Assembly (NCBI GenBank): GCA_041391425.1
Contig: JAWKNZ010000002.1
Coordinates: forward strand, 372,001-436,000
DNA: 64,000 nucleotides
Source of the DNA: JAWKNZ01 sp041391425
GTDB lineage: Bacteria > Bdellovibrionota_B > Oligoflexia > Oligoflexales > JAWKNZ01
Reading direction: 5' to 3'
In this document: positions 1 through 9,664 of the stretch, in pieces
How positions within the stretch are numbered: the stretch's first letter is position 1
Layout: every line of letters starts with the position of its first letter
Position numbers and translations under genes: made by a program
The notes under the pieces: model-generated
What the model saw: the letters and a program-made list of their open reading frames with translations, nothing else
Databases searched by the model: none
Told to the model about the DNA's origin: nothing

Positions 1-6
1 CAGAGC

Positions 7-1491
7 GTGAGCGATTCAGTTACATTTAAGCTCGATGGTAGGGATGTTGCAGTCCCAAAAGGCTGGACTGTTATGCAAGCAGCTAGGCGAGAAAATGTGC
101 ACATTCCTCATTTCTGCTATCACGATGGGCTTTCTGTTGCTGGTGTCTGCCGATTTTGTATGGTGAAGGTTGAAGGCCGTCCAAAGATGGAGATTGCATG
201 TAATTTATTAGCAACGGAAGGTATGGTTGTTGAAACTACTTCTGATGATGTTAAGCAGGCTCACAAGTGGGGCCTAGAATTTCACTTGGTAAATCATCCG
301 CTGGATTGCCCTATTTGCGACCAAGCTGGTGAGTGTGAATTGCAAAATAGCTATATGAAGGTTGGTAAGTATAAGAGTGAAATGCACAGGCCAAAGGTAC
401 TTAAGCCTAAAAATTTAGACGTTGGTAGCCAGCTGATACTGGATACTGAACGCTGTATTTTATGCTCCCGCTGTGTCCGCTTTGAAGAAGAAGTAACGAA
501 AACCAATGGGCTTGGAATTTTTGACCGTGGTGATCGGGCTATCATCGGAACTTATGCTGAAGAGAAAATTGAGCACAATTATCAAGAAAATTTAGTTGAT
601 ATTTGTCCTGTCGGCGCTTTTACTTCAAAGGAATTTCGATTTAAGCAACGGGTATGGTTTTTGGAAGAAAAAGATAGCATTTGTAATGGCTGTTCTACTG
701 GGTGTCACATCAGCATGCATGGAAAGTCTAACGAGCTAAGGTATTATAGGGTTAAACCTAAGCATTCAGCTGTTAATGGCCATTGGATGTGTGATGAAGG
801 TCGTCATAGTTATCGCTATTTAAACCCTGAGGAGCGTCTTAGCCGCTGGTGGTATAAGGACAATATGAATGAAAGGATAGCTGGAGGCAAAGATGAAGGT
901 TTATCCATACTTGCGAGAAAGCTTAAGGATACTAATATAGATGAAATTGCTTTGCTGGTTTCTGCTCATCAGACTAATGAGGAATATGAAGCGCTGCTTG
1001 CTTATTTTGTAAAAGAATTGGGAATAAGTAAAGTATATCAATGGCGGCAAGACCACGAAGATATTAATGCATTTGATGGCATCTTGTTACGAGGTGACCG
1101 TAATCCAAATACATTGGGATTGCAAAATGCCTTAACGAAATTTGGTCTTAAGGCAGAGGTTAAGAACGAGTTTGAAAAATGCTTACTCAGTGGAGCAAAG
1201 GTTGTTATAGCCCTTTGTCCAGAAAGTCCGCAGTCATTTCCTGAGCTTAAAGAGCATCTTGCGAAATTGAGTGAAATGCCATTTGTCTCTGCTTGGTCTG
1301 CGCATTATCTACCAGAAGAAATAGAGACTATTAGTCATACTGTGCCTCTTAAGGGCTTTGTAGAAAAAAGAGGTTCATTTACTAACCATGAGGGTAACAT
1401 TGGCGAGCTAAGCGATCCTTTTCCTGCAGTGATCCATGGTGCGGTTGATGTTTGTGAGATGATTGAGAGCCTTCGTGAATTAATGGGATAG
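7..1491 (+). CDS. nuoG: NADH-quinone oxidoreductase subunit G (short form)
   Basis: Iron-sulfur electron-transfer subunit of the peripheral arm of respiratory complex I. Visible cluster ligands: C37, C48, C51 and C65 ([2Fe-2S]); H97, C101, C104 and C110 (His-Cys3 [4Fe-4S]); C150, C153, C156 and C200 ([4Fe-4S]); and C226, C229, C233 and C262 (the N7-type extra cluster). At 494 residues it is much shorter than the roughly 900-residue E. coli protein. Only part of the molybdopterin-oxidoreductase-like region remains after residue 220, as in other short NuoG forms. It starts with GTG close to the window edge, so an upstream nuoF cannot be checked. nuoI follows after 49 bases, with no nuoH between them. 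Family assignment is secure; the exact start is moderately secure. Confidence 0.93.
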   Translation: MSDSVTFKLDGRDVAVPKGWTVMQAARRENVHIPHFCYHDGLSVAGVCRFCMVKVEGRPKMEIACNLLATEGMVVETTSDDVKQAHKWGLEFHLVNHPLDCPICDQAGECELQNSYMKVGKYKSEMHRPKVLKPKNLDVGSQLILDTERCILCSRCVRFEEEVTKTNGLGIFDRGDRAIIGTYAEEKIEHNYQENLVDICPVGAFTSKEFRFKQRVWFLEEKDSICNGCSTGCHISMHGKSNELRYYRVKPKHSAVNGHWMCDEGRHSYRYLNPEERLSRWWYKDNMNERIAGGKDEGLSILARKLKDTNIDEIALLVSAHQTNEEYEALLAYFVKELGISKVYQWRQDHEDINAFDGILLRGDRNPNTLGLQNALTKFGLKAEVKNEFEKCLLSGAKVVIALCPESPQSFPELKEHLAKLSEMPFVSAWSAHYLPEEIETISHTVPLKGFVEKRGSFTNHEGNIGELSDPFPAVIHGAVDVCEMIESLRELMG

Positions 1492-1540
1492 TGTTCTATC
1501 TATTTGTTTTTGCAATACAGAAAACTAGGGAAAGTAAAAT

Positions 1541-2140
1541 ATGGCAGTTATAAAAGTAGAAAAGCCTCCATTTGATAAAAATATTTTATTTGCGGCTATG
1601 AACACGTTTTTACAGATATTTCGCGGGTTGTGGATGACTAATAAGATTATGTTCAAGCAGCTATTGAAAATAGAAAAAACAGATACTTTAGAATGGCCTG
1701 AGCAGCCAGCTACATATGGTCCACGGTTTAAGGGAAGGCATTTTTTAACTAGAAGAGAGGATGGTCAGGTTCGATGCACAGCATGTTTTTTGTGCGCAAC
1801 TGCTTGTCCAGCTGAATGTATTTATATAGAAGCAGGTGAACACGAAGATAGTCGTATTGAAAAATATCCTGTGCGTTTTGAAATTGATATCCTACGCTGT
1901 GTTTTTTGTGGTTTTTGTGAGGAAGCTTGTCCATTAGATGCGATCCGTCTTGGTCCGGAATTTGTGATGACGGGAACAGCAGAAGATAAATGGGTTTATA
2001 CGAAAGAATTTCTAGCGGATAGGCCAGAATTGAGTGGTGGAATTCAGACGATGCGTGGCTCTAATGATAAGCACCCAAGCATTTACCATCAAGCTTCTGC
2101 TGATGAGCGTAAATCTCTTGTCCGTCATGGCCATCATTAA
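1541..2140 (+). CDS. nuoI: NADH-quinone oxidoreductase subunit I
   Basis: Ferredoxin-like complex I subunit that passes electrons towards the quinone site. Two classical 4Fe-4S motifs are visible: C79-x2-C82-x2-C85-x3-C89P and C120-x2-C123-x2-C126-x3-C130P. The N-terminal helix region (residues 12-45) and the 199-residue length are normal for NuoI. An AGGGAAAG element lies just upstream of the ATG. It follows nuoG directly and probably shares its transcript. The gene converges on the guanine deaminase gene with only 8 bases between the stop codons and no visible terminator. Confidence 0.95.
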   Translation: MAVIKVEKPPFDKNILFAAMNTFLQIFRGLWMTNKIMFKQLLKIEKTDTLEWPEQPATYGPRFKGRHFLTRREDGQVRCTACFLCATACPAECIYIEAGEHEDSRIEKYPVRFEIDILRCVFCGFCEEACPLDAIRLGPEFVMTGTAEDKWVYTKEFLADRPELSGGIQTMRGSNDKHPSIYHQASADERKSLVRHGHH

Positions 2141-2148
2141 ATTTTTAT

Positions 2149-3459
2149 TTAAGGATTGCTATATACTTCTCTACCTCGAATAAATAGTTTATTAACAATG
2201 CGGTTGTCTGTACTCATGACAATGGGAAGGAAATCTGTGTTGGGATCTATTTTTTTGTGAAGAAAACGCTCTTTTAGAGATGGTATTCTTTTAAGATCTA
2301 TCACCTGAAAATCAGCATCTTTACCAATGGCAAAATTGCCAGTTGACTCATGAAGCCCAAGAGCATATGCCCCACCGAGAGTGCTTAGGTAAAATAAAGA
2401 AGATGGTGAAATGGAGGTCCCAAGTAAAGCTTGAACCTTATAAGCTTCTTCCATAGTTCTCCAGGGAGATAGGCTAGTTCCTGCCCCGACATCACTTCCT
2501 AATGAAACTTTTATATTTGAATCAAGGTAGTGACACAGTGGCATAAGGCCACTACCTAGAAAAAGATTTGAGGTTGGACAATGAGAAAGAGAAACTGAAA
2601 GTGCATTTATCACTTCGATTTCATCTTTATTAGCATGGATACAATGAGCTAACATGGTTTTTGATCCAAGCAGATCGAATTGTTTATAGACTTCTAAATA
2701 ATTTTTGCAGGCTGGATAGATTTTTTTGACCAATTCAACTTCTTCAGTAGATTCGCTAAAATGAGTTTGGATCCAGAGGTCAGGAAATTCGTTTTTTATC
2801 TGCCTAAGTGAATTAAATAATTTTTCACTCGCTGTGATTGCGAAGCGAGGAGTTAGGGCATAGAATAAGCGATTTTCTTTTTTATGCCATTTCTCAATAA
2901 GGTTGCGTGTGGATTTTAAGTCGTCTTGCGATTTCTGCAGAATCGAGGACGGCGCATTTTGATCCATACTGACTTTGCCTATAATGGCTTTTAATCCTAA
3001 ATTATCAGCTGTCTCGAATAGAATATCTGTGGCTGTTTCATGAGAGCTAGAAAAGATCATAGATAGGCTTACTCCATTTGCAAGTAACTCTTTGATAAAT
3101 CTATTCGAGGTGTGTTTTGCTATTTCTGGATCGCTAAATTTTGCCTCCAGAGGAAATGTAAATTTATCAAGCCAGTCCAGTAGGTTTGGGCTATAGCTTC
3201 CAATCAAATCCAGTTGAGGCATATGCACATGAGTATCAATAAATCCGGGAAGGATTAAACGATCGGCAAAGTCAATGACTTCAGCGTTGGGGTATTTTTG
3301 CTTTGCCAAGCCTTGTTGTCCGGAGTATATGATACGTCCTTCTTCGACCGCAAGTGCTCCTGATTCGATCGCAGTGATCAAGCTCTTGTGGCGGTCAAAT
3401 TCTTCTGGATTGATCGCTATATGCCAGATTGAGCCGAGGTAGAGTTTTATCTGAGGCAT
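2149..3459 (-). CDS. guaD: Guanine deaminase
   Basis: Amidohydrolase that hydrolyses guanine to xanthine and ammonia in purine salvage or catabolism, in the cytoplasm. The zinc-binding PGFIDTHVHMPQ motif (H77, H79) is followed by RFAITAS, QTHFSE, MLAHCIH and GSDVGAGTSLS, the ordered signature set of the guanine deaminase branch rather than of cytosine deaminase or chlorohydrolases. Length 436 residues is normal. It starts with ATG and stands alone on the minus strand. No other purine catabolism genes are visible nearby. Confidence 0.9.
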   Translation of the reverse strand: MPQIKLYLGSIWHIAINPEEFDRHKSLITAIESGALAVEEGRIIYSGQQGLAKQKYPNAEVIDFADRLILPGFIDTHVHMPQLDLIGSYSPNLLDWLDKFTFPLEAKFSDPEIAKHTSNRFIKELLANGVSLSMIFSSSHETATDILFETADNLGLKAIIGKVSMDQNAPSSILQKSQDDLKSTRNLIEKWHKKENRLFYALTPRFAITASEKLFNSLRQIKNEFPDLWIQTHFSESTEEVELVKKIYPACKNYLEVYKQFDLLGSKTMLAHCIHANKDEIEVINALSVSLSHCPTSNLFLGSGLMPLCHYLDSNIKVSLGSDVGAGTSLSPWRTMEEAYKVQALLGTSISPSSLFYLSTLGGAYALGLHESTGNFAIGKDADFQVIDLKRIPSLKERFLHKKIDPNTDFLPIVMSTDNRIVNKLFIRGREVYSNP

Positions 3460-3675
3460 GGTAAATCTTTCAAAGTAGAGTGATTAAAGGCTATTGTTAT
3501 TTTAACAAGTTAACTGCTAGAAGCTATCAGTATTTTATTTGCCATGATATAGTCGGTTAAAACGGATATGGCTATTGTGGAAATAATATGTATTGTTTGC
3601 CGAATCCGCTGTGACTGAAGAAATATTTTAAGACGATAAAATTGCTACTATAGTATGTTATTAAGAATATAATGC

Positions 3676-4659
3676 ATGAAACATATTAGTCATACAATAG
3701 CACCAAAAGATGCGGGTTTGAATATTGATTTAGCCTGGGTCAAGATCAATACTGGACTTTCTAGAAGAAAGATCAGGCAGATAATTGATTCTGGAGGGGC
3801 GTATTGTAATGGTAAACGCATCAGATTTGCTTCGTATAAAGTCAAAGTGGGAGATGAACTCAAACTCATTTTTGATCTAAATACCCTTAAGAATAATGGT
3901 GCAAAAGATATCATAATTAATTCTAATGATATTTTATATGAAGATGGAAATTTAATAGCCTTAAATAAGCCACCATCATTAGCTTCTCAACCAACCAAAA
4001 ATCCGAATACCCAGACCGTAATCAAAGCTTTGATGAATTATTATCAGCAGAAGTTGTCTGTAGATAAATTAGAGCATGAATTAATCCTTTGCCATCGCTT
4101 AGATTTAGAGACTTCTGGAGTACTGTTGATTGCAAAATCAAAAGCGTATGCTAGCTTTGTTATGGACCAATTTAAGGAAAAGCTTGTCTCTAAAACATAT
4201 CACGCTATATGTGTTGGCATTCCAAAGAAGAAAAAATGGACTTGTGAAAATTACTTATCGTTGATTAGTAAAAAGACTGGCTTGGTTAAGTCAGTTCGAG
4301 CTGGTGGAAGATGGGCAAGTACATCTTTTGAGGTTCTTGGCATTAGCCATAAGCATAATCTTTCCTTAATCGCCTGTCATCCGGTAACAGGGCGAAGCCA
4401 TCAGATTCGCGTGCATCTTGCTGATTTAGATTTGCCGATTTTAGGAGATAAGAAATACGGGGGCGATATTGCACATCAAAACTTACGTGAGTTTCGTGGG
4501 CTTTCTGCATTAATTTCTTTACATCACATGTTACATGCAAGAAAGATTCGCTTTAAACTAGAAAGCAAAGGGAATAAGATTAGCCTGACAGCTTCTTATC
4601 CTGATAATTTTGCTGCATTACTCAAGGTATTAGGGCGTGTTGACGTTTCATTTTCGTAG
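3676..4659 (+). CDS. RluA/RluD-family pseudouridine synthase
   Basis: Converts specific uridines in RNA, probably 23S rRNA, to pseudouridine. An S4 RNA-binding domain occupies about residues 15-70. The catalytic domain carries HRLDLETSGVLL, with the conserved catalytic Asp, and GRSHQIRVHLADLDLPILGD. Length 327 residues fits RluC/RluD proteins, but which uridines are targets cannot be read from sequence, so no symbol is given. The last seven or so codons (RVDVSFS and the stop) lie inside the left arm of a 181-bp palindromic repeat, which has probably supplied or replaced the original C-terminus. Confidence 0.88.
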   Translation: MKHISHTIAPKDAGLNIDLAWVKINTGLSRRKIRQIIDSGGAYCNGKRIRFASYKVKVGDELKLIFDLNTLKNNGAKDIIINSNDILYEDGNLIALNKPPSLASQPTKNPNTQTVIKALMNYYQQKLSVDKLEHELILCHRLDLETSGVLLIAKSKAYASFVMDQFKEKLVSKTYHAICVGIPKKKKWTCENYLSLISKKTGLVKSVRAGGRWASTSFEVLGISHKHNLSLIACHPVTGRSHQIRVHLADLDLPILGDKKYGGDIAHQNLREFRGLSALISLHHMLHARKIRFKLESKGNKISLTASYPDNFAALLKVLGRVDVSFS

Positions 4660-4811
4660 CGAGAGACAAATACTTGAAGTCGCGTAAGAGATAGTTTCAA
4701 AAATTACCGGAGGTGTACTAGATGTACATTGAGGATAATTTTTGAAACCATGACAACGTTGTGACTCAAGGGTTTGGCTCGTAGTAGGAAATGAAACGTC
4801 AACACGCCCTA
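4631..4811. repeat. Long palindromic element, GTAC-tip family, copy 1
   Basis: A 181-bp fold-back. The outer arms (4631-4653 and 4789-4811) are perfect 23-bp inverted repeats beginning TAGGGCGTGTTGACG. An inner palindrome (4694-4748) begins and ends with GTTTCAAAAATTA and its complement. The middle flanks also pair partly. The tip reads GTGTAC-n4-ATGTAC, as in the copies near 52.6 kb and 62.75 kb. The left arm overlaps the end of the pseudouridine synthase gene. There is no U-tract, so it is not a simple terminator. Confidence 0.85.
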
Positions 4812-5000
4812 GATGAATCTTTTCAGACTATTAAGGATTTCAGCTAACTGGACCCTTTGAAAGAAAAATATCACACGAGATAATTTTTATAACTATCTGA
4901 TCACAAATAAAAATATCTATCATTTATGCTTTTCCTAAAGATATTTTGTAAATGACCGATAAGGTTGAACGAGGTTTGTATAGCGAAAGGTTTGAAGGTC

Positions 5001-5919
5001 ATGTACACGCTCAAAAAATGTATACACTTTGTTTTTAATATAATTGAAGCTCTTGCTATAGTGGAGAAGAACTATATTCTACTTTTTATTTCTCTTATTA
5101 TTAATTTAAATTTTGTGACAGCATGTGGTAATAAGAAAAATATAGAGCCCCCTAAAAAGGATAATACTGGTCAAATTAACTCAAACGATGCTACACCAAA
5201 GATAAACTATAATTGCAATGATGCACTATCTTGCCCGAGAGTTAGATTGGCTCTTACTGGTACTTCAATAGGTGGGCAAGCTGATGCTCTTATGACATGG
5301 GATATTGGTGCTACAGCCCCTGATGATAAACAGAGAAATGTTCGCATTGTTATGGAAAATTTGTTACCAGGAATGCAGATTATTAGTGAGCCTAACGAAA
5401 ACGTTATTAGAGGTAATTGGAAACCTAAAGCTGCACAACAAGGGTCATTGCTATTTAAAGCACGTGATATGAGGCGTTGTCAAATGATGACAGGATCTAG
5501 CATAAGTTGTAATGATATGAGTCGTTTTATCCAGGATTATGATCAAATTTTGGAAGCACCTTATCAGGTTGTTGCAAAAGGAGAAACTTTCGATGCCGGC
5601 GCCTCTGAATTTTTTCGACAATTTCATTGTGAGCATATGTTGAGTACTGATAGCGATGTTTATAAGGCTACCTACGCAGGGTCCGTAATTGCTGCCGGGG
5701 CTGCTGCTGGTGCTTATTCTGATAATATTACTGTTTCCACAGGGTATTCAAGGAGCACTTGGAGGAGGGCAGGGAGCCGTCCAGTCATCTGTCGCAGTCG
5801 TTGTAGATTATCTAGTTAATGGACAAAAGAAGCCAACACCATATGCTTGTGCTCAACAAAATATGTCAGAACAAGGTACCTTGGATTCGAGAATGTCCTC
5901 AGCGACCATTTCAAATTAA
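5001..5919 (+). pseudogene. Lipoprotein gene with one frameshift
   Basis: The ATG at 5001 opens a frame with a hydrophobic leader and a lipobox ending VTAC at about residue 35, so the product should be a lipid-anchored envelope protein. A Cys-containing soluble domain follows (motifs CNDALSCPR, CQMMTGSSISC). Around 5735-5750 the frame is lost. The +1 frame continues with a Gly-rich stretch (GIQGALGGGQGAVQ) and ends at 5919. Joining the two frames gives a protein of about 305 residues. I do not recognise the family. A longer TTG start at 4965 is possible but less fitting. Whether the shift is biological or a sequence error is unknown. Confidence 0.6.
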
Positions 5920-6184
5920 AAAATTTTGTTATAATAAAGCTAATGTTTTATGACAATTGTGAATCGATATATTATTTTATGCCTTCAATCCTATGGTGTT
6001 GAATGTTTTATAATTTAATTAGCATAGCCAAGTTATTTCAATGCCTTCGGTATTAACTACAATCTCATTTTTTTGCCCTAAAAACTACTCTAGAGATAGA
6101 TATTTTATTATGTGTTCCAGGAGTCCGATATGGACTTCAATGGTTATTGGCGTATAAATATATTTTGGTGAAAGTGTCATTGAT

Positions 6185-8880
6185 ATGAGCCAGGAAAAAA
6201 AATTTACTATTCTTTGCGTTGACGATGATGATGAATTTAGAACTTTAATATCATCGTCTCTCAAACGTCTGGGCTATCAAGTTATATCTGTCAGGAGTTA
6301 ATTCTGGAATTGAGGCGATTGAAAAGAATCACACAAAAATATCTTTAGTGATTTCAGATTTTAAAATGGCTGATGGCAACGGGTTTGATCTGAGAGAGCG
6401 TATGCTAGAGTCATTTAAAGAAATTCCTTTTGTCATAGTAAGCGGGTTTGTTGATAAAGACATGGCAATGAAGGGTTTGAAATTTAAAATATCCAATTTT
6501 ATCGAGAAGCCATATGAAGAAGATACCTTAAGAAAAGTAATAGAAGAAGAGAGCGCTGATCGTATCCAGTATCTTGAGGAGCTTATTGAGTTAAAGTCTT
6601 CATTCTTATCTGAAGCCAATGATATTATAGAAGAGATAGAACCGGTTTTAGTTTCAATAAAACGTGGCAGTGCACCACCACAATCATTTGACCTTGTATT
6701 TCGCTTGATTCATACCTTAAAAGGCAGTAGTGGAGTGCTTGAAAGGCCAGAATTAACTTCTTATTTGCATTTGTATGAAGACTTGATAGGCCTTTTAAGA
6801 GATGGCTTGACTTCAGATAATGATAGCGCCGTTGAAGTGTTGTTGGTAGCTTTTGATAAGTTAGTAGAAGTAGAACTTATTCAGGAAGAAGATCCGAGAG
6901 CTAAATTTAAATGAAATTACGAATACTCTAAAGGAAGAAAAAGCTAAACAGATTACTGGAACTAGGGAAAATCTAGCACACAATCACATTCTAAAAATCA
7001 AGAAAATTCTAAGAACAAAGACAAACGTTCAGATATAAAGATATAGTGATGGTACCAACAGAAATGTTGGATGAGTTTATGATTCATTCGGGTGAAATTA
7101 CAGTTATAAGAAATATCATTAAAAAGTTGTTTTCAATCGAAAGGAAACTTCCAAGTGATAAAGACGAAGCCTATTGGCAGATTTTCTTGAAAATATGAAT
7201 AAGATCAATTCAAACATGCATTCGCAAATTTCAGAGCAAAGAAAACAAGACGTGCATAGTTTTGTCAAAAGATTTCCTCGCGCAGTAAGAGAGTTGTCAC
7301 GGCAGTTAGATAAGCCAGCCACGCTTAATATTATTGGTGAGGATATAAGGGTAGATCCCAAGATTGCAGCCGTTTTAGGTAAATGTTTGATTCATTTGAT
7401 TCGAAATAGCATGGATCATGGAATTGAAAGTAAAGAAAAAAGACAAGCTAATGGTAAAATGTTGGAAGGTAAGATTGATCTTAGTTTTCTGGAAGAAGGA
7501 GAAAACACGATAATCACAATCTCAGACGATGGTGGAGGTATTGATGTCGAAAAGATTAAAGCTAAAATTATTGATAAAGGTCTATATACAGAAGATCAAT
7601 TAAACAAGATGTCTAAGAGTAAAATACTTTCTCAAATTTTCGAACCTGGATTTAGCACAGCTGAAAAGGTTACTGATGTTTCTGGTAGAGGCGTTGGTAT
7701 GGACATGGTGAAGTCGAGTATTGAGAGTGTCAATGGAAGGATTGAATTGGATTCTGAGCTTGGTAATGGGACGGTTATAAAACTAGTAGTGCCAGTTCCT
7801 AAATCAGTAACTATTATTCAGGCTTTGTTGGTCACAGCTGGTACTCATACATACTCTATTCCACAGGAATCTGTTTTTCGTCTGTTGAGTTTTAGTAAAG
7901 AGGAAGAACGTAGGTATTTTCGTGATTATGAAGGCGGTAGAGTATTATTTGTTAACAATAGGTTATTACCAATAATAGATTTAGAAAAATTTCTTGATAT
8001 CAAAGTGAATGTAGAAGATGAACCCAATGATGATTCTGATGATAATATCAATTTTGTTATTCTTAATAGCAAAGATGGGTATTTTGCCTTGAAGGTGGAT
8101 AAAATCTTAGATGCCGAAGATGTTGTGGTTAAGCAGCTTATCAGAGGAATAATGAATATTGGTCCCTACAAAGGTGCAACATTTTTAGCTGATGGATCTG
8201 TCGGATTGATTTTGGATTGTGACAAAATTATTGAGATGAGTAGATTTATTTTTCCAGAGGATATTAGGCAAGAAACTGAGGGCGAACTCGTTGATAGCCT
8301 TGCTAATGAAGACGAACTATTGATTTTTAAAATTAAGGGAATATCCCAACCTTGGGCTATAAGACTTTCTGAAATTTTCAGACTTGAAGAGATAAATATT
8401 AGTGAATACCAATCTGTAGGAGGAAATAAAGTTATTAACTATCGAGATATCATTTCTCCTGTCATTGATCTTCAGTCAACTCTTCAAGGTATTTCAGATG
8501 AAGAGATATCCAAATACGAAATTTTGGAAAAAAACTTAACGCTGGTAATAGAAAGACAGAAAAGATTCTATTTTTTAATTATCGACTCTGTACAAGATGT
8601 GAAAATGCAGACATCGGAGATAAAGGTAGAGCTCAGAGACTCCGATTTCATTGAGGGTACAACCATAGTAGGTGATGATATTATCGCGATTATAGACGTG
8701 ACAAATATACTATCTGTTAGCCCATTTTTTGATCCACAAGAAGAAATAAAAGAGGAATTAGATAATGTAATTGAAATTAATAAGGATGTAGATGAACCGG
8801 AAGAAAAACTGAAAAGAATTGAAGTAGGGGAATATGAGGCTTCGGATGTAGATCTAGCAAATGGCTTTGGATTTTTTTAG
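6185..8880 (+). pseudogene. Hybrid chemotaxis-type kinase (REC-HPt-HATPase-CheW-CheW), frameshifted
   Basis: A CheA-like histidine kinase broken by about four frameshifts (near 6295, 6905, 7030 and 7165). Read across frames it has: an N-terminal receiver domain with a DDDD acidic pocket and phospho-acceptor Asp in VISDFKM; an HPt domain with HTLKG (His codon near 6711); a dimerisation helix region (DIVMVPTEMLDEFM); a HATPase with N-box HLIRNSMDHGIE, DDGGGID and GRGVGMD; and two CheW-like domains. The 3' part from 7174 is an intact 568-codon frame. There are no in-frame nonsense substitutions once the indels are bridged. An N-terminal REC before HPt is unusual for CheA. No receptor or cheY lies nearby. 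Confidence 0.8.
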
Positions 8881-9197
8881 AATGTTGCTGAGATATATTG
8901 ATCTGTATGCTTGGCGTTTTCTGATAATTCCTATTATCTAAATGATAGGGTATTGTATCAAAGGCTTATTGCATAATTCATAGATAGGTTGAAGAGTAGG
9001 GGTTCTCACAATTCCGAGCCGAAGGCTATCCATTTACCATTCATGTTTAATAATTTTGAGATATTTCTTTTCGTTCAACATGACTATTCCATAGATTTGC
9101 GAGTAAAAGTAAAGTCGAATGGAGTGAAACACTTCGAAAATTTCGAACTGATAAGAGGTTCTACGCCTTCTGGTATGGTTTTTAGCAGGTTTATGAG
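8881..9197. other. Intergenic stretch, nothing recognised
   Basis: 317 bases between the kinase remnant and the convergent cytochrome gene. A 72-codon frame runs through it, but it has no ribosome binding site, no recognisable motif and a composition like the surrounding non-coding DNA. No clear terminator was found. Confidence 0.5.
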
Positions 9198-9656
9198 TTA
9201 TGGATAGGAGTGAGCACCTACGGGGGCACCACATCTTAACCAGTTGATAAAATTATCTTTTTCCTCCTGATTTAATTCATATGTCGGTGGCATTGAATTT
9301 TCTTTTTTTTGCATGACTTCTAGTATATTTGCCCTCCAAATTTGCACCAATTCAATGCTATCAAAATTCATTTCTATCGGAGCATTCAGTCTTTCATTAT
9401 TATTGATTTCTGATGAATGGCATGTTGTACAATGATCTAGGAGAAATGCATTACCAAAATTTTTATAACTTAAACTGGAACCTTCATCGCAGTTTATTAC
9501 TGAGTTTAACTCTACACTTGAGTTGTTGATATTACTTGCTTCATTTGATCCAGTGTTGATATCGTCATCTCCCGAGGCTCCATCGCCAATTGAAGCACCG
9601 CAGGCATATAATATGCTTAATATGGGGAGTGTGTAAAATATAGATAAAGCCTTCAT
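9198..9656 (-). CDS. Small c-type cytochrome lipoprotein
   Basis: 152 residues. The signal peptide ends in a lipobox (ILYAC), followed by an Asn/Ser/Gly-rich linker (residues 20-50) and a haem-binding CTTCH motif. A downstream MPP is a likely axial Met ligand. This predicts a membrane-anchored periplasmic or outer-membrane monohaem cytochrome c. It is the third gene of a minus-strand operon, 8 bases after the DUF1501-type protein and downstream of a large CxxCH lipoprotein. The redox partner is unknown. Confidence 0.8.
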   Translation of the reverse strand: MKALSIFYTLPILSILYACGASIGDGASGDDDINTGSNEASNINNSSVELNSVINCDEGSSLSYKNFGNAFLLDHCTTCHSSEINNNERLNAPIEMNFDSIELVQIWRANILEVMQKKENSMPPTYELNQEEKDNFINWLRCGAPVGAHSYP

Positions 9657-9664
9657 TTTTGAAC

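Noticed and set aside
4694..4748. Palindromic repeat cores as simple transcription terminators
   Set aside because: No U-tract follows, arms are very long and the tip is conserved between unrelated loci.
8989..9207. 72-codon frame on the plus strand
   Set aside because: No ribosome binding site or motif; it overlaps the end of the minus-strand cytochrome gene and looks like chance.
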